From assembly GCF_001625305.1 (NCBI RefSeq), contig NW_017804220.1:132471-196470 (forward strand): a stretch of DNA of 64,000 nucleotides. The letters are read 5' to 3'. Shown piece by piece: positions 34,701 through 43,723 of the stretch. The stretch is from Branchiostoma belcheri (lineage: Eukaryota > Chordata > Leptocardii > Amphioxiformes > Branchiostomatidae). Under the pieces are notes generated by a model, which worked only from the letters and a program-made list of their open reading frames with translations, had not been told where the DNA came from and ran no database searches. A program made the position numbers and the translations under genes. Within the stretch, counting starts at the first letter, position 1, and each line of letters begins with the position of its first letter.

Positions 34701-37059
34701 CACACCGGTGCCGCCATCTTGGATCAGTCTGTGATCAGTCACGAAGATGTTGTCAAGCAGGACTGAGTATCTGATACACACTCCAGTACTGTACAAGTGT
34801 TCTCTTGTGATCTTGTGTTTTTTGTTTGTTTGTTTGTTTGTTTGTTTCGCATAGCCGCCCTTTTTAAGGCGGAACACACCAGTCTTGTGAGTTCAAGCTG
34901 CGTAAGACCGGACTATAAGGTTTGAACCACACCGGGAAGGACCCCTACTCTTTTCGATAAGGGGCGTGGGGCGTGGCTCTCTCAAACACCTCCATTTAAC
35001 GTCCTATCCGAGGGACGTCCCTAACCGAACCTAGGTACTCATGTACACCTGAGTGAAGTGAGGAAAGTCGTGTAAAATGCATTTCCCAAGGGCACAAGAT
35101 CGGCGGCATCGGGTAGGATTCGAACCCGGGACCTCTTGGGTCTGAGCCGAACACTCTACCGTTTCGCCACACGACCCCACTGTTTTGACTGCTGTTCCTA
35201 CCTTTCTATCCTCTTGTAGTTCCCGGGCCACCATCAGTGCTAGAACCGTCTTACCGGCTCCTCCCATTCCCCAGATCCCCACGACGTTGTCTCCAATATG
35301 GCGGATAGACGACGCCCTCGACAGCTCTCTTGCAGAGGTAGAAATGAGCTTTGTTACTTGGGCGATAGCGGCATCCCTGATGAAACACCTGGAGGGAAGC
35401 TTTGGAGGACGCATCCTCGGCACTGTGTGATGACCTGGGCCTGCGGCTGTAATATATAGACGTCAAGAAGGTTCGTTATTATTAATAAATGATGTACAAA
35501 AGAAAAACTCTGTAACTTCTTCTACAAATTTCTCAAGAAGAGAAAAGTTTAGATGTAGATAAAACATAGCATAGTCTTCCTGTCCTATTCCTTATGTATA
35601 ACTAACGTACAGCATTGAGCCACACTGGGGCATGAATATACAATAAACTGGTTTTGATTCATACTGCAGTTAGGTGCCGCTGATGCAATATTGCAAATGC
35701 GGTCCCAAACGTATTTGGTATAAATGCAATAGTGCAGCAGCAAAACCTGACTGAAAAAAAACAACAATTACAAACGGTATTTTGTTCAAGAGAAGGAGGA
35801 ATTGAGAATGATAGAAGTTTGACAGTACAGGATACATTAAAAATGTCCATGCTCGTACAAGTACCTTTACAAGGCTGGGGACCGGTTGCAGCTATGAGTC
35901 TAGGCCAGAATTGTCCATCCTGTCGTAAGTGGAGACATAACCGGCCCTGTAGAGCAGCGGGTAGAGTACAACCCTCCTCCAGCAGAACCGTGATCAGTCT
36001 CCTCTCGGAGGCGAGGGCCAGCTCCAACTCCCGCTGACACAACCCGCTCTGCAAGTAGCCTCTCGACAACACGAGAACGACGTTGGTACAGACGTCCAAC
36101 CACTCGCAGAAGGACCGGAGCTGAGATATCCCGGCATCGTAGTCCCTGTCTTTGATCTTCACCAGTGTCTTTTCTTGTTCTTCCAGACGCCGCGTGAGCT
36201 CTGCGACCACCCACTGTTTGGCATCATCACAGTAGGACACCAGGGTGGTGGGAGCGATGCCATCTGCGAAACACAGACAGGAAATGCTTTTAAAACTAGA
36301 AAGGCCGACATTTGCTTGCTGGGAGCAAATACAGCATATTTCAGTCCATCTCCCTCCCACGCAATAGTGGACTATTCCAAACTTACCCCAGTGCAAAACT
36401 GGCAAAGGTTCTCAAATAAATGAATTAAATAGTAGCTATATGAGAACAAAGATGCAAGAACAAGCACTTTGAATCTCGAGAGCTTTACTAATCTTATTAC
36501 AGGTATGCAAATAATAACAATGATGAAATTTGATACTAGTAGCTGCTTGGGTGGCGTGAGTGTAATGACGATGTTTGGATGAAATAATTGGTCACCTTGG
36601 TGACTTGAATTGGACTAAATTGTGGCGTGCCATTCGAAATCAATAAAACTGAATTGATCAGCAAAACAAGTAGTCCTAAAGGTAAAGATTTATGCAACTA
36701 TGACGTACTGTAAAGGACCTTTGCTCATGGCAGTGCCTCATTCCTTATAAAAATGAAGGTGACCGCCTTTTAGCCTGATTACAAAAAGCGCTCCTAGCGG
36801 CAAGCCCCCGAACGACAGCCAGCGAAAGCGTGTCACAGTAATAAAACACAGGCTATCCGCCTTTGGGTCGGTCTGATACTTCGCATCATTCTTGTATCCA
36901 AGAAGGTTGCTGTATCACATTTATGGACAATAAAATGTGCGAAGCTAGTGCACGTAGATATTTGTACGTACAAACATTCCAATATTAGGAAGTACCATTG
37001 CATTGAACGTACTTTGCTCCTGCATGCGATAAAATGGGCCATCACTCACCAAATACCAT
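25724..37059 (-). CDS. TIR / NB-ARC P-loop / WD40 receptor-like protein
   Basis: A STAND-type signalling protein by domain content. Secure exons on the minus strand: 35865-36263 (TIR domain: TTLVSYCDDAKQWV, KDRDYDAG, LVLSRGYLQSGLCQREL), 35202-35446 (linker and Walker A GIWGMGGAGKT) and 25724-28900 (FWVTMG, Walker B LIVLDDVW, sensor-like LVITR, then about 21 WD repeats to the stop). Phases agree across all junctions (1, 1, 0). A likely first coding exon is only 10 nt (37050-37059, MVF plus one base) before a strong GTGAGT donor, giving about 1276 residues; this start is tentative. The Glu in CQREL falls where NAD-cleaving TIR domains keep their catalytic Glu. The NB-ARC passes into WD40 soon after the sensor region, without visible ARC2 or winged-helix motifs. 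Three seven-bladed propellers would account for 21 repeats. Intron 3 of the model (28901-35201) holds a LINE and a SINE. An immune role is inference. Confidence 0.87.
29619..33217 (-). pseudogene. LINE ORF2: endonuclease, reverse transcriptase, zinc-knuckle-like end
   Basis: Segment 33217-32174 is an apurinic-type endonuclease with SYNCNG, CLQETH, ITGDFN, RIDYFL and SDHRLI in order, all key residues present. Segment 31448-30888 is the reverse transcriptase with IADYKKAFDTLRW, GVRQGCPLSPYLF and YADDTDF. Segments 30802-30587, 30605-30060 and 30038-29619 give the thumb and C-terminal region, ending with CSFCHEEEETYLHVFWEC (Cys/His knuckle). The frame is interrupted near 32174-32100, 31771-31450, 30888-30800, 30600 and 30060-30038, so no full-length protein can be made. 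Confidence 0.88.
33805..34543 (-). pseudogene. LINE ORF1 (coiled coil plus RRM-like), frameshifted
   Basis: The first frame (34543-33977) encodes MNTRKKRG, a long Glu/Lys/Leu-rich coiled coil and an RRM-like start (RFSRRNNIRIIGRKVERGEN), typical of L1-type ORF1 RNA-binding proteins. Near IERAHPDGPP the frame shifts at a C run (about 34068-34076), and the downstream part continues in another frame (34098-33805) with ILFKVN and the C-terminal domain (YRFFNGLWRDSQGKPV). A single length change of the C run explains the shift; it could be a true mutation or a homopolymer sequencing error. Confidence 0.82.
34802..34915 (-). repeat. SINE-like repeat with (ACAA)n tail, copy 1
   Basis: On the minus strand it reads CCGGTCTTACGCAGCTTG, then ACTGGTGTGTTCCGCCT, GGCGGCTATGCGAAACAAAC and an ACAA microsatellite tail. 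The copy at 48450-48550 has the same order of words. The class is unknown; the A/C-rich simple tail suggests a retroposed short element. Confidence 0.65.
35046..35180 (-). repeat. tRNA-derived SINE, copy 3
   Basis: On the minus strand it begins TGGGGTCGTGTGGCGAAACG, contains B-box GGGTTCGAATCC and ends ACTTTCCTCACTTCACTCAG. It starts only about 20 bases past the donor site of the P-loop exon, in the same orientation as the gene. Confidence 0.8.
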
Positions 37060-38207
37060 AGATACTATAAACACTTTAATGAATGAAAATACCTTTCGCG
37101 CTTTTTATACAGTTATTTTAGCCAGCAGAAGACGGCTGTGAATGCATACTATGGCCTATCCTCATTAGCATAATAACAGTATTTTTTTTTGTCCCTGCAG
37201 CTGACCTTAATGGTTCAATGTCTTGAGTAAATATTTACTGTTTACATTACACAACCGTACGATAATAGTGTACGCAGCGTTCGAGTCTAAAAAACTACCC
37301 GGATTGTCAAAAAACAAGCGGGTGATGTGGGAATTAAAGTCTTTTTCATGTACTGTTTCTTGCCAGGAACACATTTTTTATCAAATATATATGAGGATGG
37401 ATTTGGCCTTTTTATGAGTGTATGATTGTTAAGATCTTGAATGCATACATGGATAACAGCGATAAGTACCAAATGTTAGAGCTAGCCTAAAATTGTTACT
37501 CACGTACACCCTTGAATATCCTACTGCCATAACGACTTTCCACATTATTCCCCTGACATCTTATTAACACATGAAATCTATCTCTGTCAGTGGACTAGAG
37601 TTTGGACACTGAGTGCCATACTCTTCCCAGAATAATTTCAACCACAGTGTGTTTGTGGGGAGGGGGGCATCGGGGTCGAAGAACATTGACTCAGATTTGG
37701 TGACACCAAAATTGACCTCAGTTTGTGAACACACAACTAATGTTATCAATTGATGTTACAGTTTAATCTCTGTTTCTATTTATCAGCCAAGTCACATATA
37801 GTCGCGTATATGAAGAGATCTCCAATGCAACGTTCACAGTTACTGAACACATCTAAACCCCACGTTGGGTGTGCTGCATTAAAAATCTCTCAAACACGTT
37901 GTTTTGTTTTTCAAAATGGCGAATATGACGTTATGTGACCCAGCGGATGAACGGTAATGGAGGTTATGTTTTCAAGATAGAAAGAGTGTCAATATTATTT
38001 ACCAATCACAACTCGAGCTTAACGCGCCATGTTGTAATATGATAGCCTCGGCTAATAAAACACAGAGAACGTTAACAGAGAATTACCGCGAACACCTGAA
38101 AACTTGGTCACTTCAGACGAAGACATCACCCTTCTCACCTTGTGAATCCATGTGGTACACCCCAGAGACCTGTAGTTCTGCATAAAAGCCAATACACTTC
38201 TAAGAAG
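36264..38207. other. Intron and upstream region between the TIR gene and the collagen gene
   Basis: Apart from the candidate 10-nt exon at 37050-37059, no exon is seen. The rest is AT-rich. The two genes diverge, so both promoters must lie here or just beyond, but no specific element can be named. Confidence 0.5.
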
Positions 38208-38371
38208 CGCCTTCAATGAAGGGTTAATTTGCAAAGGTCCAAAGGTCACAACAGGGTCAATACCTACTCAATACCATGTTTACCATGTAGCTAGCAGAAT
38301 GTGTTGACTTAAAGTTTTCGTTAGGTTCGCGCAGGTGCAGTACGTTCTGCCGACGTCCTACGCTCAACCAA

Positions 38372-38400
38372 CCAATCGGAGTTTACGCATGTGTGACGTC
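38372..38400 (+). promoter_or_regulatory. CCAAT box and CRE-like word, copy 1 promoter
   Basis: CCAAT (38372-38376) within AACCAACCAATCGGAG and TGACGTC (38394-38400) lie about 150-180 bases before the start codon. The CCAAT word is kept in copy 2. The CRE-like word is replaced there by tgatgtca plus extra sequence. Confidence 0.45.
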
Positions 38401-38550
38401 CCCCACCGAGATTCTTTCCAACTACTCTTCTACTCTTCTCAGTGAAAGGAGTTGGATAATTCTGGGCTAGACTGGTCGCATCGTCCTTGGCTCGACGGAA
38501 AGCTGTCTACGGTGAGAAATTCAAGGGTTTGGCGGGAAAATATTCTCGCA

Positions 38551-41500
38551 ATGAGCTCGGAGAAGCTGCTTAGCGCAGGTGAAGTTGTCGGCCGGGCCCG
38601 CCGAGACCGTCCGGGCGCTGCACGACCAGTGGCGGTGGCGGTGGCGGCCGGGGCGGGGGTTCTGGTCGTGGCTGCCCTCGTCTTCCTCGCTCACGAGGTT
38701 ACGCATGTCCGAGAGAAGTCCAGCCAAGAAGTGTCTCAGCTGAAAGACCAGATCTTGACGCTGAAGGAGCGTGCCTTAACAATGGAGCTGAAGCAAGACG
38801 CCAGCGCGGCTAGACACAACGAGGAAGCGTCCTCTCACCAGGAGGAAGTAACGGCCCTGAAAATCCACCTGTCGTCCCTGCAGACTCAACTGGACAACGA
38901 AAAGGCTGACGGAGCGTCCTTGAGAGAGCGGCTGGCTGTGCTGGAAACCAAGTTCCAACTCAAACACGCCGAGGACCAAAATTTTGGAAACTTTCAAGAG
39001 GTAAGTGATTTCCCCCAGTCTAATTGATATGTTACTTTAACGAGGAAGTAAAACACGAAATTTAATGCAGTGAAGCGTGAATAGGTTCCTTTTTAGTCTA
39101 GAGCCAGCGGCTACAAAGCTAGCGGCTATAACAAAAACATTTATTAACTAGAATTCCGAGATCTCATACCTCCATGAAATATGATCTTGATATGTAAATG
39201 TAAATTTCTTCTTTAATTGTGCAAATGACCTCTGCATTAACATGATATATGCATCGTGATGTATGTTAACTTTTGATTAACTTACAGATGTCCCAAGTAT
39301 GAAATTCTCATCATTCACCATTACATCATAGAATTTTCGCATTAGTTATGCAAATTAGGTCATCATTTGCATAATTAGTATCTGTTGAAGTTCCACCTGC
39401 CATAGGTTACATACATTACATGTATGTAAGTAGTATAATGTAAAACACTGTAATTATAGAATTTCCTCATTAATTATGCAAATTAAGTCCTCATTTGCAT
39501 AATTTGCATTTAATTATGTACATCTCTCTCTCAGCTACCTACACACCAAAAATAATGAAAATATGTTGTTCCTGTCTGGACTTATTGGCTTTTAAACATT
39601 TCGCCAGAAAGTGCCCTGCAGTTCCAGAACAAGCCGCTAGGGGGCCCAAACTCATATGACTTCTTCCCAAGCACGAGAGCTACCTTCCATCAAAATTTCA
39701 TGACCCTAGCATGTCCAGATCGCGAGATATCAAAACCGGAAGTTGCGCTGCAGTACCAAGGGAAGCCACTAGGGGGACCAAAATCTAATCATTTCTAGTT
39801 TTTGTCACACCCTACCAACACACCAAGTATGAAACCAATCCATCCAGGCGTTCTTGAGTTATTTTGTTGACCAACAGACGGACGGACAGACGGACAGACG
39901 GACGGACGGACAGATAAACGCAACTGAAAATATAACCTCCATGACACATTTCATGGAGGTAAAAATCTGGACATTGGGCAACTAGAAAGTCTAAATAAAC
40001 TTGAATTTATTTCTAAAGGGCGCTGGGAAGCCGAACCAAGTTGGCAGTGTTCCTGAACACAACGCCACCTTGCGGAGGTATAGGCGATCTCCCAACTCGG
40101 TCACAACACCCTACGGTAGATACCGTTAAATTTGTTTTTGTTCGCGGAGGATAAATTTCGCGTTTGGAGAGGACAGGAGATTTTTGCGGTGTTTTAAGTT
40201 CTTGGTTGAAACAATACTTAAGCATGGCAGCATGGTAGTACATTTACAGTGCCTTTACTCTTGGATACAATGTGCCTCTTATTTTAGGCATTTCACAAGT
40301 CATGGACAAACTTGTACACATTTGTGTCAGTTTACCGCTATTGATGCATGTCTTCCACTACTGTCTTGTCTAATTTGAAATGCAGAAGGACGGCGCGGTT
40401 CTTGTTTTGTAGAGAAACAGTAGAGAACAAGGATCAAATAGCTTGTTTATCAAGACTCTCCTGATACGTATCTAACTGAGTGAAGCAAGTGCAAGTGCAT
40501 GTGTAACTTCATCTGGGTTTACTAGTAAACAAACGTCCGTGCCAGGTGTGCACCCACTGCTACCCATCGCAGCCGCGGTGTAAACAACCATGCAGCCTTG
40601 TCATACCATTCGTATGACGTTAGAAATGTGTCTCGTGATGTTAAATACTATACAAAGTAGATTGGAACTTGGCAATATTCAGAATTTTGACCGATATTTT
40701 GTGATGTTTAATACGTTTTGCCCCGGCCCTGAGTGTTTGCGCTTATTTGTCACGATTTTTGTCACGATTTCATCTCTGTCCGAGCTTGTAATGATATAAA
40801 CCATAATCCTCACTGTCCCCGTCCCAGGTGCCTTTCGTGGTCCTGAAGGCCCGGCCGGGCGAGACGGGCGGGATGGTGTTGCCGGGCCGCCCGGTCCTCC
40901 CGGGCCGCCTGGGGGATGTGGAAGGTGTGAAGAGACGTCTTGCAAACAGGTAGGGCTTTATTGCGCTTACAAGCTGTTCAAAGAGAACTTTTTTTTAGAC
41001 ACCCGTAATCTCATGTATGTATAAACTGGCCTTATATACATACAAAGTCTTTCTGAGTAGCCACGACTACATCAATGAATACATGTAACGTTACATGTAT
41101 ACCACATCATGTAGCAGACGTGCACTGCAGTACCACTAGGCATGGAGAGTGGCGCTATTCCTGATGACCACATCACTGCATCCAGTACGCACCCAGGTTG
41201 TGGCACCAACAAAGCTCGCCTTCATTCCCAGGAGGACAGTGATAGAAGCCAGAATGGATGGGCCGGAGCTTGGTGTGCCAACAGCCCACTGAACACGAAT
41301 CAGTGGCTTCAGGTGAGGGGATACTGGGCTGTGTAACTTCATTTCTATTGTCCCTGCCGATTACTAGTGTAGTGTAGTGTAGTGTAGTGTAGTGTAGTGT
41401 AGTGTAGACTGTAGTGTGGTGAAATACATATCCATCTACGAATGCACCATATTACAAAACACATAATCATATTTGTCCTTGTTTAAGTAGTAAACTTGGT

Positions 41501-42512
41501 TCTTTCCATCTACTACTAGTACTAGTATATCAAATCATGCTTCTTCCCAGCTTAGTGTTGTCACAGTACATCTTCTGATCTATTTTCATTATTTTCAATT
41601 TAAGGTCATTTTCAGTAACAAATTTGTTTCATTGTTGATCAAAATAGGATATATTGAAAGATAAAAAGTCAAGTACCTGTACAAAATGTATCAGCATTGA
41701 CATACTTGATTGATCTTTGACCAATCATACTAAGTCAATATTGAAAACGACATGTATGTTTTAATCAGCTGTCTTTTCTCCCGATCTCTGTTCAGGTTGA
41801 TGTGGGGGCAGTGACAACTGTAGCTGGAGTCATCACCCAGGGAAGGTCCAGTGTCATCAATAATCTACAACGGGTTACATCCTACAAACTACGCTTCAGC
41901 AGGGACGGAAGCACCTGGTCCACATACCTGGACAAACTGGGACGTGAAAGGGTTAGTAATTCTTGCGTTTTGCTCAAGTCTTTTCAGAATTTAGACAAAC
42001 TTTTCTCTCGTAATTGTAGGTATTACATCCTGTAGTCATATGACTTATACAACTGTTCTACTTTAGCGTTAGAATTACTAGTATGACTGAATTACATTGT
42101 GTTTCCATAAAAAGTTGATTTTATTTTGCCATCAGTTTCCATGTAGCATTACTCAGGTAGCTTGTTCATTGCGTTCATTGATTTATTCACGTTACTACCT
42201 AAGGTCTTCTCTGGCAACTCTGATCGGGACACCGAAGTGCGCCACCTGTTGGATCCGCCAGTAACTGCACGTTACGTTCGGTTCTGGCCGCAGACATGGA
42301 ATGTTCACATCAGCATGCGTGTGGAGGTCTTGGGACAGTAAGTACACAGCTGAAAACTTCTTTGAATTCTGCATATTAAAGATTGGACAATGTGGTTTTG
42401 GAATGATGTAACACCCCAGTAAAGGATTTGAAAGATTTTCACTCCACATTTACTGATTTACAACAACAAAGTATTTGTTCTTCTCCTCTGTAGGGACTGC
42501 ACCAGTGACTAG
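38551..42512 (+). CDS. Type II membrane collagen-discoidin protein, copy 1
   Basis: Seven exons: 38551-39000, 40019-40115, 40828-40949, 41118-41312, 41796-41951, 42204-42337 and 42494-42512; total 1173 nt, 390 residues, phases consistent throughout. Order of parts: basic cytoplasmic N-terminus ([13 protein letters not shown]), one membrane segment (about residues 27-47), a long coiled coil (about 50-145), a linker with the furin-type site RRYRR (about 170), eight or nine Gly-X-Y triplets with a Cys-rich end ([12 protein letters not shown]), then a discoidin (F5/8C) domain from [16 protein letters not shown] to RVEVLGQDC. The arrangement predicts a trimeric surface protein whose collagen-discoidin part could be shed, as in ectodysplasin-like architectures; ligand unknown. 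The start MSSEKLL is chosen because copy 2 has an in-frame stop just upstream of it. The domain core GRSSVINNLQRVTSYK departs from the family's usual SQWVTSYK. Confidence 0.92.
39147..39965. mobile_element. DNA-transposon-like repeat with TACCTCCATGAAAT termini, copy 1
   Basis: It begins TACCTCCATGAAAT (39167) and ends ATTTCATGGAGGTA (39948-39961). Inside are several ATGCAAAT/ATTTGCAT words, a ccgctagggggcc/gccactagggggacc pair and a GACGGACA tract. The corresponding intron of copy 2 (44171-44373) lacks it and joins tttattaa directly to the ctggacattgggcaac word, an empty site. A relative lies at 46403-47060. Confidence 0.8.
41365..41407 (+). repeat. (AGTGT)n pentanucleotide tract
   Basis: About eight tandem AGTGT units in intron 4 of copy 1. 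Copy 2 shows only gtagtgtag-like remains at the same place (about 46157-46170). Confidence 0.9.
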
Positions 42513-43302
42513 ACACAGCGTGAAGACTTGCAGCTGTACAATATCTGCTCTACAGTTTGAAGTTTCGTAATTTTACTCATTTTAAATACATTGGTGTTTT
42601 GTTTTCTCACCTTTGATCTCACCTCAGATCTCCAATCAATGTTTTCAAGTTCCATTAGATTGTGTGGAAGCAAATGCTAAGCTTGGAAAGTGGTGTGTAC
42701 CAAAACATATACTTGAATTTTTACATTTTTCATGGTAAGTTTTTACATCACAAAATGTTGATATTTGTTTACGGGATTGAGTGAAGTGTGTGTACATGTG
42801 TACAATGGCTACTTTATTTGTGCAGAACGTAGCAGGCATTTATGGTAAAAAATAAAGCATACTACTCCACATATAGACTCTTTTATTGCAACACTTTCTG
42901 TACAGCTGAAGCTTTAGATAAATTTATTGTTTATTTACATCATATCATACACGATAAAGGAAATGACACAATCCACCTTGACCAAACCTTACTCCTCACA
43001 ATGTGCTCACAGCTGCATGTACAAGCATGTATTGTGGTGAACGACTGTAATACTGTCCGCTATAAACATGTCAGTGACAGAGATGACACTCAATTTTCTT
43101 AAGGAAATGGCAACTATCAATTTAGTTCTCATCTGGAATTGATATAAAATGTGGTGCCCAGTATATTGTTAAAGACGCCTTTCGTTTTGTAAGGACAATG
43201 TGACATCATCGAATCCTGAGCACACTATTCATCCCAGAGCCTGAATAAATGTGCACAGAAAACAGTGACATCACTTTGCCTATGAAATACATGCAGCAAA
43301 AT
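42513..43302 (+). other. 3' UTR and flank of copy 1
   Basis: An AATAAA word at 42851-42856 is preserved in copy 2 (49327-49332) within the shared context aataaagcatactactccac, so it is the best candidate polyadenylation signal. The rest aligns with the copy 2 flank and holds no further gene. Confidence 0.55.
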
Positions 43303-43479
43303 CCGAGCCTTCAACGAAGTGTTGCAAGTCCAAAGGTCACAACAGGGTCAAAACCTACTCAATACCATGTTTACTATGTTTACTATGGTAGATAGCAAGA
43401 TGTTAACGTTTACGTTACACAGCACGTCGGCAGGTGCAGTACGTTCTGCCAACGTGCTGGTATACGTTACACCAACCAA

Positions 43480-43527
43480 CCAATCAGAGTTTATGCATTT
43501 ATTGATGTCATATGCAAATGTATATAA
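43480..43527 (+). promoter_or_regulatory. CCAAT, octamer-like and TATA-like words, copy 2 promoter
   Basis: CCAAT (43480-43484) is shared with copy 1. Copy 2 alone has ATGCAAAT (43512-43519) and TATATAA (43521-43527), both inside a stretch that replaces a shorter sequence of copy 1. They lie about 200 bases before the start codon. Function is inferred from consensus only. Confidence 0.45.
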
Positions 43528-43723
43528 CTTAGATGTTCTGACCAATGACATTGAACCACCGAGATTCTTCGATACGTGTACTCTTCTCAGTGAGTGGTGT
43601 CGCGGACGACACTGTCGCACTGTCCTCGGTCGACGTCGGCGGAGAGTTGTTAACAGTGGGGAATTTGAGGGTTTTGTGGTAAAACAAAATCTCGAGATCG
43701 TCATACTCTAGTTAATTCTCACA

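Larger units (their letters stand above)
29125..34734 (-). mobile_element. L1/Tx1-like LINE, near full length, decayed
   Basis: About 5.6 kb in the same orientation as the host gene. It is bracketed by a 14-bp target duplication TCAGTCACGAAGAT (29111-29124 and 34735-34748). The 3' end shows as an oligo-T run at about 29127-29145, that is, a poly(A) tail on the minus strand. The 5' end begins about 18 bases before CCAAGATGGCGGCACCGG. Inside are ORF1 (34543-33805), a 0.6-kb spacer and ORF2 (33217-29619). Both frames are broken, ORF2 in about five places, so the copy is inactive. The intact target duplication and near-complete length suggest a fairly young insertion. Confidence 0.92.
38208..43302 (+). 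repeat. Tandem duplication, unit 1
   Basis: From the promoter word CCAAAGGTCACAACAGGGTC (38236-38255) through all seven exons and the 3' flank ending GTGCACAGAAAACAGTGACA, this unit aligns with 43303-49755. The left copy's end abuts the right copy's start, so the units are head-to-tail without spacer. Confidence 0.88.

Noticed and set aside
38452-38550. Upstream extension of copy 1 of the collagen-discoidin protein
   Set aside because: The frame stays open before MSSEKLL in copy 1, but copy 2 has a stop there and the similarity between coding frames begins at MSSEKLL.
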